From contig CAAGEK010000044.1 of the NCBI GenBank assembly GCA_900768845.1, positions 17,642 through 81,641 on the forward strand: DNA of 64,000 nucleotides, read 5' to 3'. The position numbers were made by a program, and so were the translations under genes. The stretch is from Alphaproteobacteria bacterium (lineage in GTDB: Bacteria > Pseudomonadota > Alphaproteobacteria > CAAGCB01 > CAG-977). The notes under the pieces were generated by a model that searched no databases, was not told the origin of the DNA, and worked only from the letters and a program-made list of their open reading frames with translations. The first letter of the stretch is position 1. Every line of letters begins with the position of its first letter. This document shows positions 16,958 to 24,887 of this stretch, one piece after another.

Positions 16958-17725
16958 TCACGGCCACCAGCAAGGATTTCCCGCCTCAATCATATTTTCG
17001 CCGTTTTCCAATCCCTTGACCATTGTTTGAGCGATCATTTTACCGACGGGATTTTGTGCGGCGTTTTCGGTTTGCAAAGCGCAAATGAAAAAGTTGGGAA
17101 TATACGTACTGGACGCCGGAGCATACCCCGCCGACAGGATGTAATGAGTCGCGCCCAACGGCTGACCGTATGCGACCTTGCCGCTTGCCATGGGATCCGT
17201 CAAAGGTGCGGAAGCTTTTTCGATCAGTCCGACAAAGCGCGAATTTTGCGTTCCGTCGGCAATGGCTTTGGGAATCGAACGTGCGTTCGCACCGGCATAA
17301 CGGACGGGAACGTCGGCATACGTCACCAAATACATAACCGCATTTTCATCGGAACACGACACCGGCTGACTTTGGTTTACCTTGTAAACACAGAAATAAG
17401 CCGACGTATATCCGGGAGTGAACTTAAAACCGTAGGGCAGATAAGCGGCCACATCCGCTTGCGAAACAACATGATAGGCCACGCCACCGTTTCCGGCGAC
17501 TGCAACGGCTTTTGTCATCTGACCGTTTCCGGCGAAATCCCAGCTTCCGGCCGCCAAATAGCGGGCGCGCAAAGCCGAAAGCGTGGCATTATGCTGAACC
17601 AGCAGGTTTTGGGACAACGCTTCGTAAATGGGAACGACGAAGTCATTGGCGTCTTTTGTTTTTTCGCGCAACACCCCGAAGGAAATGATTCCCATCAAAG
17701 ACGCCAAAATCACCCAAAAATACAT
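16958..17725 (-). CDS. PilM-like / minor pilus-assembly protein (putative)
   Basis: A 255-residue protein with GGGAGGAT before the ATG. The N-terminus MYFWVILASLMGIISFGVL is a single membrane anchor, leaving an exported domain of about 230 residues. The layout (short anchor, then an helical stretch such as LSQNLLVQHNATLSALRARYLA) resembles PilM of IncI-type thin pili. Four Cys are present (CVYK, SCSD, FICA, PCWW), so disulphides are possible. It lies 69 bp downstream of the PilV-like gene on the same strand and is probably co-transcribed. The PilM assignment rests on shape and context only. Confidence 0.6.
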   Translation of the reverse strand: MYFWVILASLMGIISFGVLREKTKDANDFVVPIYEALSQNLLVQHNATLSALRARYLAAGSWDFAGNGQMTKAVAVAGNGGVAYHVVSQADVAAYLPYGFKFTPGYTSAYFCVYKVNQSQPVSCSDENAVMYLVTYADVPVRYAGANARSIPKAIADGTQNSRFVGLIEKASAPLTDPMASGKVAYGQPLGATHYILSAGYAPASSTYIPNFFICALQTENAAQNPVGKMIAQTMVKGLENGENMIEAGNPCWWP

Positions 17726-17758
17726 AGCATCCTCCCTGTTAAAAGATTGAAACGAACA

Positions 17759-17781
17759 GGGGAGCGGAGTTTCCGCTCCCC
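17759..17781 (-). terminator. hairpin between the PilV-like and PilM-like genes
   Basis: A perfect 10-bp stem (GGGGAGCGGA / TCCGCTCCCC) with a 3-base loop, 14 bp past the stop of the 948-residue gene. A mixed TTCGTTTCAATCTTTT follows on the minus strand, so it may be a partial terminator lowering the downstream gene. Confidence 0.6.
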
Positions 17782-17794
17782 CGAAGATTAAAGG

Positions 17795-20641
17795 TTAGTT
17801 GTTCCACTTGCGCGGAGCAGGCATCGCCTTCATAACCTTGTTGTCGATAACCATGTTCGGATATTTAAAGCGCGACGGGTTGAAGTAACAGTAGGTATGA
17901 GCCACCGCCTTCATACTATCCTGCCATACGCCGCCCTGGTTCCAGTAGTAACCGCTATGATTAGCCCCTGTAGGAGCAGTACTGATTGTTCCCAAAGCAA
18001 CCTTCCAACCATGGATTTCACCGCCCGTCGCGACCGGAGATCCGGAAGCATTAACAGGCTGTACCGCCGTAGAAACCGACGTCGCGGGCTGATAAATGGA
18101 AGCACGGTTACTTGAGAAGTTAATATTTTCCAAGTTGTAGTAGACATAGTTGTCTTCTTCCGTCCCGCCCAAATCGATACGCATATCGATATGGTTGACC
18201 TTACCGACTTCGATAGCCGTCGGCGTAACCGTCATAACGGGCAGATAACCGTCAGGACAAGGACCTTCATCATAAGCGGCCATCGTTTCATTTCCGACCG
18301 TTACCGACCTCCCCGGAGCAGGAACTGCGCCCAAATACGGATGGGTCAAACAAGCCTTCCCAGCATCACATTGCGTATAGGAACCAGCATAATAATTTAC
18401 TGTCAAATAGTCAGTATGATCCGTACAGCTACTTGCCGGCGGCTTTAAGTAAGTATTCATCGCACCACAATTTGATTCCCAAGCTCCCGTAACAATCGCT
18501 CCACCGTCAGATTTTTTCACCTTGGGAATATTGAAAGTGCAATTATCATTAGAAATGCACGGCCACGGGCCTGCCGCATACGTATTTGACAGGACATAAA
18601 TGCCTTTGTTGATATAGTTGGGCAAAATATCCGCCAAATGCGCACCGCCGCGAGAAGTCAGTTTGATGTCGTTCATAACCGATACGAACGCAGGATCAAC
18701 TTCGAATCTATCATAAGAAACAGACTTTCCTCTGACACTTTCAGACACGGTATTCGCACCATATGTTTTATAGATACTTCCGTCAGTGTTAGTAAGCTGA
18801 TTTTCTATTGTTAACTGTCCTGCTCCTACAGAAAGGGTAGTATCTGTCGCAGATGTCGTTCCCTGCTCTGTATAGTTGGCACTCGTATGATTCTGAACGG
18901 GAAAACCATAATCATCACCTGTACTCGGAGCACGTTTTATGGAAATTCTCCTTGGCCGTAAATGGCTCGCCATAACTTCCCCATCATTAGAAGTCAACCG
19001 AATAATAAACGAATCCCAAAGATCTCCGCCACGAGCATGCCCCAATTGCAAATATCCGCCTTCATCGCTGACAGCAGCTTCATATCCCGCTATGCTGCCG
19101 TATCTATCAGAACCGTACATTTTCATCATAGGATGACCGTCATGATACTCTTGTTCCGTATCATTAGCGTATATTTCCACCTTTTTCTTGCCTTTAGCTC
19201 CCATGTAGAGGTACGCGCCTTTTTGTCTTACAGGGCTGAGTTGTTCTCCGCTAGACACATAAAAATTCTCATTATGAGCTCCGTCGTACAAAGTAAGCCG
19301 CGTTTCATTTTCGTTTACTATTTCAGCTTTCATTCTCTCCCCATAAGTCGGCCCCTCAGACAAAACGATACGGTTGTCAGCCGATAAGCCACCTATAAGC
19401 CGGTTTTGTGCATATAAACGTCCTCCTCCGTTATTAGGTGAAATGGACAATCCATACGAACCCGAAGCAACCTGAACATCTCCTCCGCCACGAATATATA
19501 CAGAACCGGAAGAATTGAACGACATAAAGCCTGAATTAAACTGCATATCCTGCGCATCAGCACGAATATCACGCGCACTTTGAGTAATTTCGTAAGTTCC
19601 CTGTATATGAACTCCGCTGTTGTTTGCATTTACAGATCCCTCATTCCCTCTCATTTCCGTTGCATATTCGTCAACAGTAAAACCTTTATTCCAACCGATG
19701 CTCGCGCTTATGGAACCATTATTTAGTCTAAATCTCGTATCACCTTTAGTCATCGACACATCAACTTCCGAGGACTCGATTTTATTCTGGTCGATATGAA
19801 CGGCTTCATTGTTGTTGCTGTTCCAGTCATTGACACGGCTCCGGCGCACAACGATTTTACCGTTGATGACTTCCAAACCGCCCGAATGACGGATGCGGTG
19901 CGCTCCGGAACCCTGTCCCGACATATCAATGTCCGTGAACATACTGTTCGCTTCGGGCAGGCCGTTCACGGCATGGCGGTACAAAAAGTCTCCGCCGACG
20001 CTTGATGCATACGTCGTTGCGGCGACAACGCGCCCCTTGGCAGAATCGGCCGCTATACCGAAGTCGGTCACGTTACCTTCCCAAATACCCTGCGCTCCGT
20101 GAATTACGTTCCCGTTTTGACCGCTGTCCGTTGAAGGCGTATAACCGCCGTCCGCGCCGATCATCGTCGCAATGCGCGCCGCACGCCGGACGTCCAATTC
20201 CGCCGCACCGCCGGCCGTCCCGTCATTCGCCCTGCCGGAAACAACCAAACCCATGATTTTCCAACGATTGCAATTCGGAGCGGCTCCGTCCGTACATTCT
20301 TTCCGAAGACGGAAATCGTAATCGTTAATCAGTTTATTGGAAACCGCACCGCCTTGGATAAATGAGGGCGGCAGGTAAGGCCGCAACTGATCCAATGTAA
20401 CGGCTCGCGTATTGCCCCCTTCCGCCGCAATGTTCGCGTAATTCGCTTCGATATAAGACGAAACCGCGTCACGCAATGTTTTCATTTGTCCCGCAACCGC
20501 GACTTCTTCCATTTCCGCCGTGCGATCCGCCGTTTGGCGCACCACCATCGGAGACATCATTGTCATCAGACCCAACAGCGCGATGGCTTCAAGCATCAGC
20601 GCGCCGCGTTCTTCGCCGTCCTTTGCAATATATTCTGCCAT
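17795..20641 (-). CDS. PilV-like type IVb pilin/adhesin, 948 residues
   Basis: AGGGAG precedes the ATG. The N-terminus has a class-II prepilin-like leader: ERG followed by ALMLEAIALLGLMTMMSP, with Gly at -1 and Glu at +5 of the expected prepilin peptidase cut, then a hydrophobic helix. An IncI PilV-like region follows (LRDAVSSYIEANY, LRPYLPPSFIQGG). Residues about 240-640 are rich in Asn, Ser, Gly and short beta repeats such as GSVYIRGGGDVQV, suggesting a beta-helix or beta-rich stalk. The C-terminal 250 residues have many Cys and Trp (CISNDNCTF, WESNCGAM) and look like a disulphide-bonded tip domain. Known PilV proteins are usually about half this length. The middle is visibly more AT-rich (about 38-48% G+C in sampled 60-base blocks) than the N-terminal coding end (up to about 70%), suggesting a mosaic gene. 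It is likely a pilus-tip or surface adhesin. Confidence 0.75.
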   Translation of the reverse strand: MAEYIAKDGEERGALMLEAIALLGLMTMMSPMVVRQTADRTAEMEEVAVAGQMKTLRDAVSSYIEANYANIAAEGGNTRAVTLDQLRPYLPPSFIQGGAVSNKLINDYDFRLRKECTDGAAPNCNRWKIMGLVVSGRANDGTAGGAAELDVRRAARIATMIGADGGYTPSTDSGQNGNVIHGAQGIWEGNVTDFGIAADSAKGRVVAATTYASSVGGDFLYRHAVNGLPEANSMFTDIDMSGQGSGAHRIRHSGGLEVINGKIVVRRSRVNDWNSNNNEAVHIDQNKIESSEVDVSMTKGDTRFRLNNGSISASIGWNKGFTVDEYATEMRGNEGSVNANNSGVHIQGTYEITQSARDIRADAQDMQFNSGFMSFNSSGSVYIRGGGDVQVASGSYGLSISPNNGGGRLYAQNRLIGGLSADNRIVLSEGPTYGERMKAEIVNENETRLTLYDGAHNENFYVSSGEQLSPVRQKGAYLYMGAKGKKKVEIYANDTEQEYHDGHPMMKMYGSDRYGSIAGYEAAVSDEGGYLQLGHARGGDLWDSFIIRLTSNDGEVMASHLRPRRISIKRAPSTGDDYGFPVQNHTSANYTEQGTTSATDTTLSVGAGQLTIENQLTNTDGSIYKTYGANTVSESVRGKSVSYDRFEVDPAFVSVMNDIKLTSRGGAHLADILPNYINKGIYVLSNTYAAGPWPCISNDNCTFNIPKVKKSDGGAIVTGAWESNCGAMNTYLKPPASSCTDHTDYLTVNYYAGSYTQCDAGKACLTHPYLGAVPAPGRSVTVGNETMAAYDEGPCPDGYLPVMTVTPTAIEVGKVNHIDMRIDLGGTEEDNYVYYNLENINFSSNRASIYQPATSVSTAVQPVNASGSPVATGGEIHGWKVALGTISTAPTGANHSGYYWNQGGVWQDSMKAVAHTYCYFNPSRFKYPNMVIDNKVMKAMPAPRKWNN

Positions 20642-20748
20642 GGTTTTTCTCCCTGTTTATACGCCGTCCGAACCAAACAACGCACGGCAAACCCTTTTTT
20701 CATAGTTTCAGCCTAAAACACTTCAAAGCGCAATTTCAACGCAAAAAG

Positions 20749-20814
20749 TATATATCTGAGGTCATAAACCGCAGAAATCCGCCGTTTTCCGGAAATATAT
20801 ATCCAAAGTCATAA
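20749..20814 (-). promoter_or_regulatory. paired direct repeats upstream of the PilV-like gene
   Basis: Two 19-base copies reading TATATATC....GTCATAA on the plus strand (20749-20767 and 20796-20814) lie 47 bp apart, 108-173 bp upstream of the PilV-like start. They could be binding sites for a regulator. No promoter elements could be fixed with confidence. Confidence 0.35.
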
Positions 20815-20835
20815 TTTGTAAAAAATCTTTTATTA

Positions 20836-21255
20836 TCAATGTGATAGAAAATTACGCAATCGATCCGTAATTTCAATGTCCGCCGGCGGCATCGGGTATG
20901 TTTCCAAATCTTTGCCCAAACGTTCAATATCCGTCCATACAATTTCCTGACCTTCGGACGGAGTCGGCGTCCCTTGCCATTTTTCAATCACAAATAAATC
21001 CATATTCAGGATGAATTTTTCGTAACGGTAGGTTATGTGTTCAAAAAACAGGACGTTTTGAGCCGAAACGGTCAAGTTCAATTCTTCGCGCAGTTCCCTT
21101 ATCAACGCTTGAGCGGGGGACTCGCCCGATTCGATTTTCCCGCCGGGGTATTCCCATTTGCCCGCCAGATTTTTGCCCGCAGGACGTTGTGCAAGCAACA
21201 CTTTTCCCGCTTTCCTGTCAACCAACGCCGCCGCGCTGACCCGTATTTCTTTCAA
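20836..21255 (-). CDS. mutT: MutT-type Nudix hydrolase (8-oxo-dGTP diphosphatase)
   Basis: A 139-residue protein if translation starts at the TTG at 21253-21255, just behind GGGAGAGGG. This start aligns with E. coli MutT length; upstream in-frame sequence is only repeat DNA. The Nudix box is intact, from GGKIESGESP to IRELREELNL (GX5EX7REUXEEXXU). It removes oxidised dGTP from the nucleotide pool and so prevents transversions. An AT-rich gap separates it from the PilV-like gene. Alphaproteobacterial mutT often sits near other genes, so this position next to repeats is a local feature. Confidence 0.88.
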   Translation of the reverse strand: MKEIRVSAAALVDRKAGKVLLAQRPAGKNLAGKWEYPGGKIESGESPAQALIRELREELNLTVSAQNVLFFEHITYRYEKFILNMDLFVIEKWQGTPTPSEGQEIVWTDIERLGKDLETYPMPPADIEITDRLRNFLSH

Positions 21256-21277
21256 TTTCCCTCTCCCTATAGTGTGT

Positions 21278-21920
21278 ATCCGAGTGTCCGAGTGTCCGAG
21301 TGTCTGAAAGACACGCTTACTTTGGTTCTTAATGTAACAAAGATTCTCCCAGAATAAAAAAAGCACCGGTGTCCGAGTGTCTGAAAGACACGCTTACTTT
21401 GGTTCTTAATGTAACAAAGATTCTCCCAGAATAAAAAAAGCACCGGTGTCCGAAGGACACGCTTACTTTTGGTTCTTAATGTAACAAAGATTCTCTCAAA
21501 ATAAAAAAAGCAACGCTTCCAGAATCTTAAAGAGATCGCCGTACGCGCTAGTACCGCCGTACGCGCTAGTACCCACACGCGTATAAAAAAACCGCCGTCT
21601 AGCCACAGCGGGTTTTGAAAGGAGGTGATCATTCGATCTCAATGTACCCTAACGTGTTTATTGTACACATAAACCTTTTAATTTTACAAGAGGTTTTCCC
21701 CCTGATATAGTCATTTTGCCGCACATACGGCTGAATGCGAGGTGAATACTCGTGATTTCAATGTACCTGAAAGCGGGTGTCCGAAGGACACGCTTACTTT
21801 GGTTCTTAATGTAACAAAGATTTCCTCAAAACAAAAAAAGCAACGCTTCCAGAGTCTTAAAGAGATCGCCGTACGCGTTAGTACCGCCGTACGCGCTAGT
21901 ACCGCCGTACGCGTTAGTAC
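21278..21920. repeat. cluster of 66-76 bp and 18 bp repeats
   Basis: Three tandem units of about 76, 76 and 66 bp (about 21294-21369, 21370-21445, 21446-21511) carry GTGTCTGAAAGACAC or GTGTCCGAAGGACAC hairpins followed by a common GGTTCTTAATGTAACAAAG segment. A fourth unit is at about 21778-21841. Units three and four are both followed by CAACGCTTCCAGA and then by two or three copies of the 18-mer GCCGTACGCGCTAGTACC (21537-21572 and 21868-21920), so a block of about 130 bp is duplicated. Between them, 21617-21630 reads GAAAGGAGGTGATC, the exact complement of the usual 16S rRNA 3' end. No credible gene is present. The cluster fills the space between mutT and the MEMO-AMMECR1 gene. Confidence 0.88.
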
Positions 21921-23428
21921 CAAATGGATTTGGGATCGGGAAGATCTCCGCTGTTCAAATCAATGACTTCAAACCTGTAAACCTTCAACGTTTCCGACCA
22001 GTAATCCGGCGACAAGCCCGCCTTGCGCTTCAATTGAATTAAAAACTCCTTCGGCGAAGAAAACGTATCCCAAACGGAAGGCAAAAACAAAGCCTTGTTC
22101 TCCCGTTCGCGCAAAACCAAACCGTCTATGTTCGGACGCAACATCTTTAACAGCTCCGCCTCTCCGGAAAATTTCAACGGAACTTTGGGCGTCAACAAAG
22201 AAATCGATATTTCCGCATCCTTGATTTGATCCTGTTCCAACGGAGCGAAACGGAAATCCTGAAACGCCGCGGCATAAGCGTTTTCCGAAACATCATCCAA
22301 AACGGAACGCAAAGGCTCGGTCGAACCGACACTGCCCCGCAAAGCCCCGTTATAATAAAGACTGACAAAAACCGCGCCTTTGTCCCGCAACGCTTCCGGA
22401 TAACGCGCATGACGAACGCGCAGGGGACGCCCCCGCTCAAACCCCGTCAAAATCGAATGAGCCGCAATCCTTAACAAGGAAACCTGATTTTCCCTCAACA
22501 GGTTTTCCAGCTTTTCCCGACGCTCGCGTGCGGAACGGACGGTTTCCCGAACGCCGAACGAAACATACCCCGCAACAGGCGACGACAAAGGAAATATGTC
22601 CGACGAAGTGCCGGATTTTAAAAACGAAACGTCGAAATCATGCTCAAACAGATAATGCAACAACCCTTGAACAGGTAAAATCCCTTTTAAATTGCGGGGC
22701 TTCAAAGCATCATACTTCTTTTTTTCAATCAGGGGACGAAGATCGTCAAGCTTTTTCAAAGCCTCCGCACGGGAAGAAGACTCGGGAATGCCGGAAACGA
22801 CAATCACAACGGTTTCGAGCCCGCCCCAAACGGCGTCGATCAAATCCGAAACCTGCAAAATACTGGCGTCCGCAACCAAAACCGGCAAAATTTTGACGTT
22901 TGAACCGAACAAAGCCGAAACGAAAGGCAGTTGAACCTCCGCCGCATATTCGGAACTGTGCGGCGCATCGTCTTTGACAATGCCGGGGATCTTTGCCAAG
23001 GCATCCGCCGCTTGAACATCGATTTCAAAACGTCTGTCGGGCATCTCCCAATACTTCGCCGCCGGCACGATCGCGCCGAAATCCTTTTTGTTCGCAGGGG
23101 AATACAAAATCACAACCCGCCGGATGAAAGGCTTCGCCCTTTTCAGAAGGACATATCCCGCCGCGGAAACATCGCCCGACAAAAACAGCGACCCCGACGG
23201 TACAATCAACGCCTTGGGGACGTCGCCTTCGGGACGGATGCGGCGTTCGGCGGAAATCAACAGCTCTTGCGCCGCCTTGCGCAATTCCGCAGGCCGTTCG
23301 GGATAAAGGACGCCCGCCGCAACGGGGTAACGGATGCCTTCAACAATCGGATTTTGCGCCGCAACGCACGGATGCGGCAAAAACGCCGCACACACCGCCA
23401 ATACCGCAAACGCCAACCGAGCAATCAT
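21914..23428 (-). CDS. exported MEMO-AMMECR1 fusion protein, degenerate active-site motifs
   Basis: A 504-residue protein. The ATG at 23426-23428 overlaps the znuA stop (ATGA), with GAAGGAAG upstream. A Sec signal peptide is clear: MIARLAFAVLAVCAAF, then a cut after VAA. Residues about 30-290 are a MEMO-like domain (YPVAAGVLYPERPAELRKA at the start; EVQLPFVSALFG). Residues about 310-480 are an AMMECR1 domain (GALRGSVGSTEPL, ENAYAAAFQDFRFAP, ISISLLTP). Features expected in the families are replaced: the MEMO PHAGY His (here VPSGSLF), the second His (EYAAEVQLPF) and the late SHY motif are absent, and the AMMECR1 LRGCIG Cys is Ser. AmmeMemoRadiSam proteins are normally separate and cytoplasmic; this one would be periplasmic. 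The coupling to znuA suggests a role in zinc uptake or metal handling (inference). Confidence 0.85.
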   Translation of the reverse strand: MIARLAFAVLAVCAAFLPHPCVAAQNPIVEGIRYPVAAGVLYPERPAELRKAAQELLISAERRIRPEGDVPKALIVPSGSLFLSGDVSAAGYVLLKRAKPFIRRVVILYSPANKKDFGAIVPAAKYWEMPDRRFEIDVQAADALAKIPGIVKDDAPHSSEYAAEVQLPFVSALFGSNVKILPVLVADASILQVSDLIDAVWGGLETVVIVVSGIPESSSRAEALKKLDDLRPLIEKKKYDALKPRNLKGILPVQGLLHYLFEHDFDVSFLKSGTSSDIFPLSSPVAGYVSFGVRETVRSARERREKLENLLRENQVSLLRIAAHSILTGFERGRPLRVRHARYPEALRDKGAVFVSLYYNGALRGSVGSTEPLRSVLDDVSENAYAAAFQDFRFAPLEQDQIKDAEISISLLTPKVPLKFSGEAELLKMLRPNIDGLVLRERENKALFLPSVWDTFSSPKEFLIQLKRKAGLSPDYWSETLKVYRFEVIDLNSGDLPDPKSIWY

Positions 23429-24315
23429 TGCACTTCCTTCAAACAACCGTACAAAGACTGTATCAGGTTATGCATCATTTCCGTATAAAAATTTTCACCC
23501 GTCTTTATTCCCGCTCCCGCAGGATCGGCTTCGGCGATTGTCACGGACAAGCCTTCCGACAAAGGCGTCACACGCGAAGAAGGAAACTGGGGCGCGGTAA
23601 ACAAACACACTTTGCCCGCCCGCCGGATTTTCTCCCGCAACGCCGACAAATGCCCCGCTCCCGCCGCCGTATGGCCGCCGGCTTCGACAATTCCCAAAGA
23701 ACGGACGCCCGCAACGTGTTCAAAGTACAAAAAAGCATCATGAAAAAACAAGAAATTGCCGCTTTTCATCCCTTGGAACGTTTGCTTGATCTCAAAACCC
23801 AGCTTGTTCATCCGGCTTTTGAACTCCGATGCGTTTTTCCGGTAAAGCTCCGCCCGATCCGGATCTTTCGCCGCAAGTGTTTCCGCAACGGCGGCGGCCG
23901 CAACAGCCATATTTTCGGGCATCAACCAAAAATGAGGGTCGATTTCCCCCCCTTCGTCCGCAAGGTTCGTGCGAACCGAACGCGCTTGCAACAGCTTCAT
24001 CCCCTCAAGCGGCAAAACGGCGACACTTTTGTCCGAAGCTCCAGAAGCTTCCAGAGCTTTGGGCAAAAAACCCTCCAGCTCCTTTCCGTTCCAAAACACG
24101 ACGTCCGCCCGTGCAAGCTTCATCATATCCGAAGGTTTCAAGACATAATCGTGGGCGGAAACCGCCGGAGGAACCAGCAGGGAAGGCGTTCCCGCGCCCC
24201 GCATCACAAACGAAACGGCGGAATGAAGCGGAGCCGTCGAAGCGACGACTTTCAAATCCGCCGCTTTGACGGCAAACGGAAACAAACAGGCGAAAATAAA
24301 AATCAAAAACCGCAT
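23425..24315 (-). CDS. znuA: zinc ABC transporter substrate-binding protein (ZnuA family)
   Basis: A 296-residue periplasmic protein. The start at 24313-24315 gives a signal peptide (MRFLIFIFACLFPFAVKA) followed by mature ADLKVVASTAPLHS; the longer upstream frame is not supported. Metal-ligand candidates are the His residues in VPPAVSAHDYVLKPS, GEIDPHFWLMPEN and FLFFHDAFLYFEHVAG, with an acidic residue near the C-terminus (ITIAEADPAG). The long His-rich loop of many ZnuA proteins is absent. It would bind Zn2+ and hand it to ZnuBC. It is divergent from zur-znuC-znuB over an 80-bp region with a palindrome, and couples to the MEMO-AMMECR1 gene downstream. Confidence 0.92.
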   Translation of the reverse strand: MRFLIFIFACLFPFAVKAADLKVVASTAPLHSAVSFVMRGAGTPSLLVPPAVSAHDYVLKPSDMMKLARADVVFWNGKELEGFLPKALEASGASDKSVAVLPLEGMKLLQARSVRTNLADEGGEIDPHFWLMPENMAVAAAAVAETLAAKDPDRAELYRKNASEFKSRMNKLGFEIKQTFQGMKSGNFLFFHDAFLYFEHVAGVRSLGIVEAGGHTAAGAGHLSALREKIRRAGKVCLFTAPQFPSSRVTPLSEGLSVTIAEADPAGAGIKTGENFYTEMMHNLIQSLYGCLKEVQ

Positions 24316-24343
24316 AAAAAGATTCCCGAACAACGCTTTTTTT

Positions 24344-24356
24344 GTAATATTATTAC
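24344..24356. promoter_or_regulatory. putative Zur operator
   Basis: GTAATATTATTAC, a near-perfect 13-base AT-rich palindrome, lies between the divergent znuA and zur starts (80 bp apart). It resembles the GTAATxTTATxxCATTAC type of Zur box known in alphaproteobacteria. A single site here could repress both arms when zinc is plentiful. Confidence 0.65.
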
Positions 24357-24395
24357 TTTCCGGCGCGAAAACAAGAGGGGACGGAGAAACAGGGA

Positions 24396-24887
24396 ATGGA
24401 AAAATTATTGAAAAAACGGTCGAAATCGGCTTTTGAAACAAAATCCCCTTCGGAAAATGCCAAAAAAGCCCTTTTTATCGCCGAAGAAATCTGCAAAGCC
24501 AAAGGATTGCGCCTGACCCGTCTGCGTTATGGCGTTTTGCAAAAAGTATGGGAATCCGAAACGCCTGCGGGCGCGTATGAAATTTTAAACGCCCTTCTGC
24601 CCGATTTTCCCAAAGCCGCCGCGGTCAGCGTATACCGCGCTTTGGACTTTTTGACGGAATACGGGTTGATTCACCGTCTGCCCGACCAAAAAGGCTTTAT
24701 CGGATGCCGGTTTCCCGAAGAAGAACACATCCCCGCTTTTCTGACGTGTTCGGTTTGCGGCAAAGTCGAGGAAATAAAAATCGACAAAGCATACAAGGAA
24801 ATGAAAAAAGCCGCCGCTTCGTTGAAATTCAAAACCAAAAAGGCCGCCGTCGGCCTGTACGGAGTTTGTCCGAAATGCCGGAATTGA
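24396..24887 (+). CDS. zur: Fur-family zinc uptake regulator
   Basis: A 163-residue DNA-binding repressor. The N-terminal winged helix is seen in LRLTRLRYGVLQKVWESE, PAGAYEILNALLPDFPKAA and VSVYRALDFLTEYGLIHRL. The dimerisation domain carries the structural zinc Cys pairs CSVCGK and CPKC, and the regulatory-site residues around EEEHIPAFLTC. These features and the znuC gene overlapping its 3' end point to Zur and not Fur. The ORF overlaps znuC by 13 bp, so zur, znuC and znuB form one operon, probably self-regulated through the palindrome at 24344-24356. Confidence 0.92.
   Translation: MEKLLKKRSKSAFETKSPSENAKKALFIAEEICKAKGLRLTRLRYGVLQKVWESETPAGAYEILNALLPDFPKAAAVSVYRALDFLTEYGLIHRLPDQKGFIGCRFPEEEHIPAFLTCSVCGKVEEIKIDKAYKEMKKAAASLKFKTKKAAVGLYGVCPKCRN

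Noticed and set aside
16511..20641. PilV shufflon
   Set aside because: No inverted recombination sites, no alternative C-terminal segments and no Rci-type recombinase were found; the repeats are direct.
21617..21630. 16S rRNA fragment
   Set aside because: Only 14 bases match the complement of the 3' end; no more rRNA sequence is present around it. Kept as an observation, not an rRNA.
21267..21632. 121-residue frame on the minus strand in the repeat cluster
   Set aside because: It reads through hairpin repeats and has no usable start or composition.
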